Assembly: GCA_964487215.1 (NCBI GenBank)
Contig: CAZAPU010000029.1
Span: 1-10,576, forward strand
DNA: 10,576 nucleotides
Source of the DNA: CAG-611 sp964487215
GTDB taxonomy: Bacteria; Bacillota_I; Bacilli_A; RF39; UBA660
Reading direction: 5' to 3'
This document shows, in pieces, positions 6,080-10,576 of this stretch. The notes beneath the pieces are model-generated. The model was not told the origin of the DNA. It made no database searches and worked only from the letters and a program-made list of their open reading frames with translations. Position 1 is the first letter of the stretch, and each line of letters opens with the position of its first letter. A program made the translations under genes and the position numbers.

Positions 6080-7459
6080 ATGAATGATAAAGTTTTTTGG
6101 AATAATACTTTAAATAATATCAAGTCAGTTCTTGATCCTTTATTATTTAATACCTGGTTTAACAGTATTGATTTTATTGATATTAAAGATAAAAAATTAC
6201 GATTAGTTGTACCTTTAAGTCTTTATAAAACCCACATTGAAAGTAATTATAAAGATTTAATAATTGAAAATTTTAACAATTTTAGTAACGAAAAGATTGA
6301 AGATATCACATTTATATTAAAAGATAATTTAGAATCAGTTTTAGAGGCGGAAAAAACTGCTATTACAGATGAAGAAATAGAACTATTATATAGTGCTGAT
6401 GAAAATTTAAATTTTAAATCTAATTTAAATAAAAATTATACATTTGATAATTTTGTAGTAGGGGAATCAAATAAATTTGCTCAAGCAGCTGCTTTAGCTG
6501 TTGCTGAAAATCCTGGTACAATGTATAATCCTTTATTTATATATGGAAATAGTGGATTAGGAAAAACTCATTTAATGCATGCTATAGGTAACTATATAGA
6601 AGAAAAACAACATAAAAAAGTTTTATATGTAACTTGTGATCAGTTTTTAGAAGATTTTATGGGTTTATCTAGAAAGAATAATGTTGATAACAATAATTTA
6701 GATTATATTGAATTTTTTAAAGGAAAATATAGAAGTATTGATGTATTAATTATTGATGATATTCAATTTTTAGGAGGAGCAACTGCATCACAACAAGAAT
6801 TTTTTCATACTTTTAATAATCTTCATAATAATAGTAAACAAATAATAGTATCAAGCGATAGATCTCCAGAAGATTTAAAAGCTTTAGAAGATAGGCTTAG
6901 AACAAGGTTTTGTTGGGGATTACAAGTTGATATAGCACCACCTGATTTTGCTTTAAAAGTTGAAATAATTAAGAAAAAAATTAAGGGTGAGAAAATAAAA
7001 ATAAATGATGATATAATTAATTATATAGCAGCTAATGTAGGAAACGATGTTAGACAACTAGAAGGTTCGTTGACAAGACTTGTTGCTTACTCAGTAATTA
7101 TGAATGAACATGATCCAAATTTAGAATTTGCTATGGAAGCATTAAAAGACTTTACTAAAAAGCCTGTTACTGATCAAAATAATATACGAAGAATCCAAAA
7201 AAGTGTTGCTAATTTTTATAAAATATCTTATGAAGATATAAAATCTAAGAAAAGGCCACCTAACATAGCAATACCAAGACAAGTAGCGATGTATTTATGT
7301 AGAAAACTTACAGATGAATCGTTTGAAAGAATAGGAATTGAATTTGGTGGTAAAAATCATGCTACTGTAATGCATTCATGTAATAAAATAGAAACTGAAT
7401 TAAGAAATAATAAAGAATTAAAAGATGCTATTGAGAATATTGAAAAAGAATTAGTGTAA
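6080..7459 (+). CDS. dnaA: Chromosomal replication initiator protein DnaA, with altered DNA-recognition loop
   Basis: AAA+ ATPase that binds boxes at the origin, melts DNA and recruits the helicase; usually also represses its own gene. Domains in 459 aa: domain I about 1-80 (FNTWF), short linker, AAA+ domain about 118-340 with Walker A GNSGLGKTH (156-164), Walker B IIDDIQF (D226, D227) and RTRFCWG (274-280), and domain IV about 345-459. Domain IV normally reads GGRDHTTV but is GGKNHATV here (423-430). By ungapped alignment with E. coli, Asp433 becomes Asn426, Thr435 Ala428, Arg432 Lys425, Pro423 Glu416 and Lys415 Arg408, while the minor-groove Arg399 (R392) and His434 (H427) are kept. The ATG at 6080 has GGAG eight bases upstream; the ATG at 6076 hits TGA after three codons. 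All Trp codons are TGG. Confidence 0.98.
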   Translation: MNDKVFWNNTLNNIKSVLDPLLFNTWFNSIDFIDIKDKKLRLVVPLSLYKTHIESNYKDLIIENFNNFSNEKIEDITFILKDNLESVLEAEKTAITDEEIELLYSADENLNFKSNLNKNYTFDNFVVGESNKFAQAAALAVAENPGTMYNPLFIYGNSGLGKTHLMHAIGNYIEEKQHKKVLYVTCDQFLEDFMGLSRKNNVDNNNLDYIEFFKGKYRSIDVLIIDDIQFLGGATASQQEFFHTFNNLHNNSKQIIVSSDRSPEDLKALEDRLRTRFCWGLQVDIAPPDFALKVEIIKKKIKGEKIKINDDIINYIAANVGNDVRQLEGSLTRLVAYSVIMNEHDPNLEFAMEALKDFTKKPVTDQNNIRRIQKSVANFYKISYEDIKSKKRPPNIAIPRQVAMYLCRKLTDESFERIGIEFGGKNHATVMHSCNKIETELRNNKELKDAIENIEKELV

Positions 7460-7468
7460 TTGTTAAAA

Positions 7469-7488
7469 GTGTTAATAATTATTAACAC
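7469..7488. repeat. Perfect 20-bp palindrome made of two inverted DnaA-box-like words
   Basis: GTGTTAATAA is followed directly by its inverse TTATTAACAC with no spacer. The two halves contain TGTTAATAA (7470-7478) and TTATTAACA (7479-7487). It begins 10 bases after the dnaA stop. It has few GC pairs and no T tract, so it is a poor terminator and more likely a protein-binding site. Confidence 0.75.
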
Positions 7489-7558
7489 AAAAAGAAAGAT
7501 TATTTGTTGATATTATTAGTAATAATTAGTTATTAACAATATTAACTGTAATAATAAA

Positions 7559-7564
7559 TATAAT
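7559..7564 (+). promoter_or_regulatory. Candidate -10 element of a dnaN promoter
   Basis: A perfect TATAAT lies 34 bases before the dnaN start. The best upstream element, TTAACA (7533-7538), is 20 bases away, longer than ideal, and overlaps a DnaA-box-like word, which would allow control by DnaA. dnaN may instead be read through from dnaA, since no terminator separates them. Confidence 0.35.
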
Positions 7565-7598
7565 ACTTAAAAATAAAAATAAGAAAGAAGGAATTTTT

Positions 7599-8717
7599 AT
7601 GAAATTTAAAATTAAAAGAAACATTTTATTAGAAGCATTAAATAATGTATCAAAAGCATTATCATCTAAAAATATTATACCAATACTTGCAGGTATAAAA
7701 TTCAATCTATTAAAGGATAAACTTATATTAACAGCATCAGATAATGATATTACAATTGAAACTATTATTGATAAATCAGAGGATCTAATTATTAATAAAA
7801 CAGGTAGTATTGTTATTAAAGGTAAATATATAATTGATATTATAAGAAAACTTGAAGAAGAATTTATTAATATAGAATTAATAGATGATTCTAAAGTATT
7901 AATTTATACAGAAAACAGTGAATTTAACTTAAATGGTATAGATATTAAAGAATATCCACCAATTGATTTAGAACTTACTAAAGATTATATTAATATTGAT
8001 GTTAATAAATTTAAAGAAATAATAAATCAAACTAATTATGCATCATCTACAGATGAAGCAAGGGTAGTATTAACAGGATTAAATTTAAAGACAGAAGATA
8101 AATTATTAGAATGTAGTGCAACTGATTCTTATAGATTATCACTAAAAAAGTATAATTTAGATAAAAAATTAGATAAAGATGTTAATATCATTATACCAAG
8201 TAAGAATTTGAATGAATTAATTAAAATAATTGCTGAAAGTGATGAAAATCAAATGGAAATTCATATTTTTACTAATAAAATTATCTTTAAATTTAAAAAT
8301 ATTTTATTTCAATCTAGATTAATTAATGGTAGTTATCCAAATACTAAGAATTTAATTCCTGAAGAAACATTATTTGATTTAAGATTAAACAAAAGAGAAT
8401 TCTTTAATATGGTAGATAGAGCATCTATATTAAATAATGACAAAGATAATAATGTAATAACATTAGAAATTAACAATAAAATGTTAAAAATTACTTCAAT
8501 GTCATTAGAAATAGGTAAAGTAGAAGAAAAAATGGCTATATTATGCGAAGAAAAAATAAAAATTTCTTTCAGTAGTAAATATATGATGGATGCACTTAGA
8601 ACGATAAGAACTGATGATGTAATATTAACATTTGTAGGAGAAATTAAACCAATCTTATTAAGAGAAGAGGATAATACAGATTTAACAGCCTTAATCTTAC
8701 CAATTCGTACTTATTAA
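7599..8717 (+). CDS. dnaN: DNA polymerase III beta subunit (sliding clamp)
   Basis: Forms the ring-shaped dimer that tethers DNA polymerase III to DNA and serves as a docking platform for replication and repair proteins. The 372-aa length fits the three repeated clamp folds (about 1-125, 126-245, 246-372). Recognisable parts are the start MKFKIKRNILLEALNNVSKAL, the NIIPILAGIKF segment, SSTDEARVVLTGLNL, FQSRLINGSYPNT and the diagnostic C-terminus LILPIRTY. The ATG at 7599 has AAGGA six bases upstream. It sits in its standard place after dnaA, separated by 139 bases of origin-like DNA, and is followed by a terminator hairpin. Confidence 0.97.
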   Translation: MKFKIKRNILLEALNNVSKALSSKNIIPILAGIKFNLLKDKLILTASDNDITIETIIDKSEDLIINKTGSIVIKGKYIIDIIRKLEEEFINIELIDDSKVLIYTENSEFNLNGIDIKEYPPIDLELTKDYINIDVNKFKEIINQTNYASSTDEARVVLTGLNLKTEDKLLECSATDSYRLSLKKYNLDKKLDKDVNIIIPSKNLNELIKIIAESDENQMEIHIFTNKIIFKFKNILFQSRLINGSYPNTKNLIPEETLFDLRLNKREFFNMVDRASILNNDKDNNVITLEINNKMLKITSMSLEIGKVEEKMAILCEEKIKISFSSKYMMDALRTIRTDDVILTFVGEIKPILLREEDNTDLTALILPIRTY

Positions 8718-8762
8718 TAAAAAATAGTATATTGCAAAATATGACAAAAAACGATAAAAGAG

Positions 8763-8796
8763 TAAGTTATAGTATTAAGCCATAACTTATTTTTTT
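8763..8796 (+). terminator. Rho-independent terminator after dnaN
   Basis: TAAGTTAT (8763-8770) pairs with ATAACTTA (8782-8789) around an 11-base loop, followed by seven T residues (8790-8796); AG before the stem can extend pairing into the T tract. It starts 45 bases after the dnaN stop and ends 43 bases before the comK ATG. Confidence 0.75.
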
Positions 8797-8839
8797 GAGA
8801 AAAAATAGGTTAAAAATTACAAAAGGGAGGTGGTTTTTA

Positions 8840-9301
8840 ATGAATTATGAAATAAATAACGAAACTTTGGCAATTTTACCTATAAATGAAAATCAATCGA
8901 AGATAATAGAATTAAATAATGAATATATAATAGATTCTTCACCATATCAAGTAATGGAACATAGTTGTAATTATTTTGGTAGTTCATTACAGGGAAGATG
9001 TGAGGGAACAAAATCAATGTTAGGATCAATATATAAAGCACCAATACTAGTAGAAGATAGTAGAAATATTGTTTTTTTTCCTACAATGTCACCAAATTTA
9101 CAAAATAATAGTTGGATTTCTTTAAATAATATAAAAAGTTATGAACAAGAAGATTTTAAAACATATATTTATTTTGATAATAACAAAAAAATAGAAGTAG
9201 ATGTTCCATATTTATCGATTGAAAATCAAATACTTAGGGCATCAAGATTAAATTCAATATATAATAAGAGAAAAAACTATGAAAAAAGCAATAATTTTTA
9301 A
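8840..9301 (+). CDS. comK: ComK-family competence transcription factor homologue, short C-terminus
   Basis: ComK is the master activator of DNA-uptake competence genes in Bacillus and has relatives in other Bacilli. Against my memory of B. subtilis ComK, this 153-aa protein matches over its whole length: YEINNETLAILP at the start, HSCNYFGSSLQGRCEGT (41-57) for SCRFFGSSYAGRKAGT, FFPTMSPNLQNNSWIS (79-94) for FPTLSSTRPQCGWIS, and SIENQILRASRL (126-137) for SFENQVYRTAWLR. It lacks the last 30-40 residues of B. subtilis ComK (192 aa), including the FMLYPK element used by MecA/ClpCP. The ATG at 8840 follows a strong GGGAGGTGG; an earlier in-frame start at 8795 lies inside the dnaN terminator. A terminator overlaps its last codons, so the short end is not a frameshift. 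It occupies the usual rlbA/yaaA position. Whether it controls competence here is unknown. Confidence 0.88.
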   Translation: MNYEINNETLAILPINENQSKIIELNNEYIIDSSPYQVMEHSCNYFGSSLQGRCEGTKSMLGSIYKAPILVEDSRNIVFFPTMSPNLQNNSWISLNNIKSYEQEDFKTYIYFDNNKKIEVDVPYLSIENQILRASRLNSIYNKRKNYEKSNNF

Positions 9302-9317
9302 TAAATTGCTTTTTTTT
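9282..9317 (+). terminator. Rho-independent terminator of comK
   Basis: AAAAAAGCAAT (9282-9292), within the last codons of comK, pairs with ATTGCTTTTTT inside 9305-9317, around a 12-base loop containing the stop codon; the right arm ends in eight T residues. This makes comK a self-contained single-gene unit. Confidence 0.75.
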
Positions 9318-9329
9318 ATGTCATATAAA

Positions 9330-9338
9330 TGATATAAT
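9330..9338 (+). promoter_or_regulatory. Extended -10 promoter for recF-gyrB
   Basis: TGATATAAT is a perfect extended -10 (TG-N-TATAAT). The -35 region is only T-rich, but extended -10 promoters tolerate that. Predicted start is near 9345, just past the comK terminator, giving a leader of about 60 bases before recF. Confidence 0.6.
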
Positions 9339-9382
9339 TAATATGTAAGTATGGGTATACTAGTTTTGGAGTTGATGCGAAA

Positions 9383-9418
9383 ATGAGGTATTTTTTAAGT
9401 ATTTATAATGTATATTGA
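9383..9418 (+). CDS. Possible 11-codon leader ORF overlapping the recF start
   Basis: ATG at 9383 opens MRYFLSIYNVY and stops with TGA at 9416-9418, ten bases inside recF in another frame. GGAG (9368-9371) lies 11 bases upstream, rather far. recF itself has no Shine-Dalgarno at normal distance (GAGGT at 9385-9389 is 18 bases away), so a ribosome finishing this ORF could restart on recF. A three-codon ORF at 9375 (MRK, stop TGA) is closer to the GGAG. Speculative. Confidence 0.3.
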   Translation: MRYFLSIYNVY

Positions 9419-10490
9419 AAAAATAAAAATTAAAAATTTTAGAAATATTGAAGATTTAGAGTTAAATTTAAATAAAAATATAAATATTTTTATTGGAAAT
9501 AATGCTCAAGGAAAAACTAGTATCTTAGAAAGTATTTATGTATTAGGTCTTACAAAGACATTTAGAAGTGTTGAAGAATTTGATTTAATAAACAAAGAAA
9601 AAGAAATATCTAAAATAACAGGAATAATAAAAGATGGTAGAACAACTAAAAAATTAGATATTTTATTATCTAAACAGGGTAAAAAAATTACCGTTAATAA
9701 TAAAGAAGAAAAAAAATTAGTGAATTATATATCAAATTTAACAGTAATAATGTTTAATCCAGAAGATTTAGATATTATTAAAAAATCACCACTTATAAGA
9801 AGAAATTTATTAAATATTGAATTATGTCAATTGTTTTCTAAATATATGATAGTTTTAAATGAATTTAATAAATTATTAAAAATTAGAAATGAATATTTAA
9901 GAAAAAATTATGAAAATATTGATAAAAATTATTTAGAAATTATTACAAATAAACTTGTTGATAGGGAACTTGTAATAATGGATTATAGAGATAAATATAT
10001 AGAAAATATAAATAAAAATATTTCTAATATATATAGAAAAATAATGAAAAAGGGTAATTTAGTTGTAAAATATGAAAAAAACATTAATTTAATAAATAAG
10101 GAAGATTTAATAAAATTTTATAATGATAATTATTATAATGAAATAACAAAGAAGTTAACATTGTATGGTCCACATAAGGATGATTTAGGTTTTTATTTAG
10201 ATGGTGATAATTTAAAAACATATGGATCACAAGGACAACAAAGAATAGCAATACTATCTTTTAAATTAGCCGAAATTAATTTATTTAAAGAAGTTAATAA
10301 TAGTTATCCAATAATATTGTTAGATGATATATTTAGTGAATTGGATATAAATAAAAGAAATAATTTATTAAATTTTATAAGGTCTAATATTCAATTTATA
10401 ATAACAACAACAGATATAAAAAATATTAGTGATAAATTATTAGATAAAGCAACAATTTATAAAATAAAACAAGGAAAGGTAACAAAATAG
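9408..10490 (+). CDS. recF: DNA replication and repair protein RecF
   Basis: SMC-like ATPase that works with RecO and RecR to load RecA at single-strand gaps. The 360-aa protein has Walker A GNNAQGKTS (30-38), the ABC signature YGSQGQQRIA (about 272-281) and Walker B IILLDDIFSELD (302-313), with KTFRS at 50-54 and LYGPHKDDL before the signature, all standard for RecF. The start MYIEKIKIKNFRNIEDLEL aligns with the family's normal N-terminus, so the ATG at 9408 is right even though no ribosome site stands at the usual distance. It follows comK rather than rlbA/yaaA and precedes gyrB by eight bases, so recF and gyrB share a transcript from the promoter at 9330-9338. Confidence 0.97.
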   Translation: MYIEKIKIKNFRNIEDLELNLNKNINIFIGNNAQGKTSILESIYVLGLTKTFRSVEEFDLINKEKEISKITGIIKDGRTTKKLDILLSKQGKKITVNNKEEKKLVNYISNLTVIMFNPEDLDIIKKSPLIRRNLLNIELCQLFSKYMIVLNEFNKLLKIRNEYLRKNYENIDKNYLEIITNKLVDRELVIMDYRDKYIENINKNISNIYRKIMKKGNLVVKYEKNINLINKEDLIKFYNDNYYNEITKKLTLYGPHKDDLGFYLDGDNLKTYGSQGQQRIAILSFKLAEINLFKEVNNSYPIILLDDIFSELDINKRNNLLNFIRSNIQFIITTTDIKNISDKLLDKATIYKIKQGKVTK

Positions 10491-10498
10491 GAAAAAAT

Positions 10499-10576
10499 AT
10501 GGAAAAAGAAAATAATATTAAACATTATGATTCTTCAGATATTCAAGTTCTTGAAGGACTTGAAGCTGTAAGAAAA
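10499..10576 (+). CDS. gyrB: DNA gyrase subunit B, N-terminal part, runs off the right edge
   Basis: ATPase subunit of the type II topoisomerase that introduces negative supercoils. Only 26 codons are visible, beginning MEKENNIKHYDSSDIQVLEG and continuing LEAVRK, which matches the conserved GyrB start (YDASDIQVLEGLEAVRKRPGMYIG in relatives). The ATG at 10499 has AGGA six bases upstream, overlapping the recF stop. recF-gyrB is the standard order at Bacillota origins. ParE shares part of this N-terminal motif, but the position after recF favours GyrB. Confidence 0.93.
   Translation, partial: MEKENNIKHYDSSDIQVLEGLEAVRK

Larger units (their letters stand above)
7460..7590. other. oriC: dnaA-dnaN intergenic region, probable second part of the origin
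   Basis: The gap carries a second cluster of box-like 9-mers: TGTTAAAAG (7461-7469), TGTTAATAA (7470-7478), TTATTAACA (7479-7487), TGTTGATAT (7505-7513) and TTATTAACA (7530-7538). It shares the 15-mer ATTAACAATATTAAC (7532-7546) exactly with the upstream cluster (5858-5872). The rest is TA-rich, with TAG/TAA triplets at 7517-7529. In B. subtilis the site of unwinding is also between dnaA and dnaN, so a two-part origin is likely. Function is inferred from position and repeats. Confidence 0.7.

Noticed and set aside
6076..6087. ATG at 6076 as dnaA start
   Set aside because: It reads MNE and then TGA; the ATG at 6080 opens the full gene. A leader peptide this short cannot be supported.
7469..7488. 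Palindrome after dnaA as a transcription terminator
   Set aside because: The stem is almost all A-T pairs, has no loop-forming spacer and no following T tract.
8795..8839. Upstream in-frame start for the comK gene (15 extra residues)
   Set aside because: The extra codons begin inside the T tract of the dnaN terminator and the GGGAGGTGG ribosome site points to the ATG at 8840.
8718..8839. ComK-type AT boxes (AAAA-N5-TTTT) near comK
   Set aside because: Such words are too frequent in DNA this AT-rich to be informative by eye.
9318..9407. Remnant of an rlbA/yaaA gene between comK and recF
   Set aside because: The 90 bases hold a promoter and tiny ORFs, but no frame resembles an S4 domain.
121..10576. 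Mollicutes genetic code (TGA = Trp)
   Set aside because: All Trp codons in the recognised genes are TGG and every gene is full length without TGA readthrough.

Overview
The window is the chromosomal replication origin neighbourhood of a very AT-rich Bacillota bacterium (class Bacilli in the broad sense, probably one of the uncultured host-associated lineages near RF39/Erysipelotrichales and the Mollicutes). Support: the conserved order rsmG-mnmG-mnmE-jag-yidC-rnpA-rpmH | oriC | dnaA-dnaN-(x)-recF-gyrB; Gram-positive-type lipoprotein YidC; a ComK homologue, a family I know only from Bacilli; strong Shine-Dalgarno sites; and 12 tryptophan codons that are all TGG, so TGA is not read as Trp as it is in most Mollicutes.

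Left arm (1-5720, minus strand, reading away from the origin): a consensus-like promoter at 5697-5726 drives rpmH. A small terminator/attenuator separates rpmH from rnpA-yidC-jag, which overlap or nearly touch. A hairpin terminator ends jag and abuts a near-perfect promoter for mnmE - a 55-codon gene not previously listed - mnmG - rsmG (rsmG runs off the left edge). This arm supplies L34, RNase P protein, membrane insertase, a KH/R3H RNA-binding protein and the tRNA wobble-uridine enzymes MnmE/MnmG.

Origin (about 5727-6066 and 7460-7590): two very AT-rich gaps flank dnaA. Neither holds an exact classical DnaA box (TTATCCACA). Both are full of TGTTAATAA/TTATTAACA 9-mers and close variants, in tandem, 12-bp phased or inverted arrangements. 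DnaA's DNA-recognition loop, normally GGRDHTTV, is GGKNHATV here. I infer that DnaA and its box have changed together.

Right arm (6080-10576, plus strand): dnaA, dnaN, then a ComK-family gene between dnaN and recF where rlbA/yaaA (S4 domain) is usual, then recF behind an extended -10 promoter and a short leader ORF, then the start of gyrB. dnaN and comK are each followed by a rho-independent terminator.

There are no rRNA or tRNA genes, CRISPR arrays, insertion sequences or phage genes. The most noteworthy points are the diverged DnaA box/DnaA pair, the ComK homologue inside the replication cluster, and the 55-aa gene between mnmE and mnmG.
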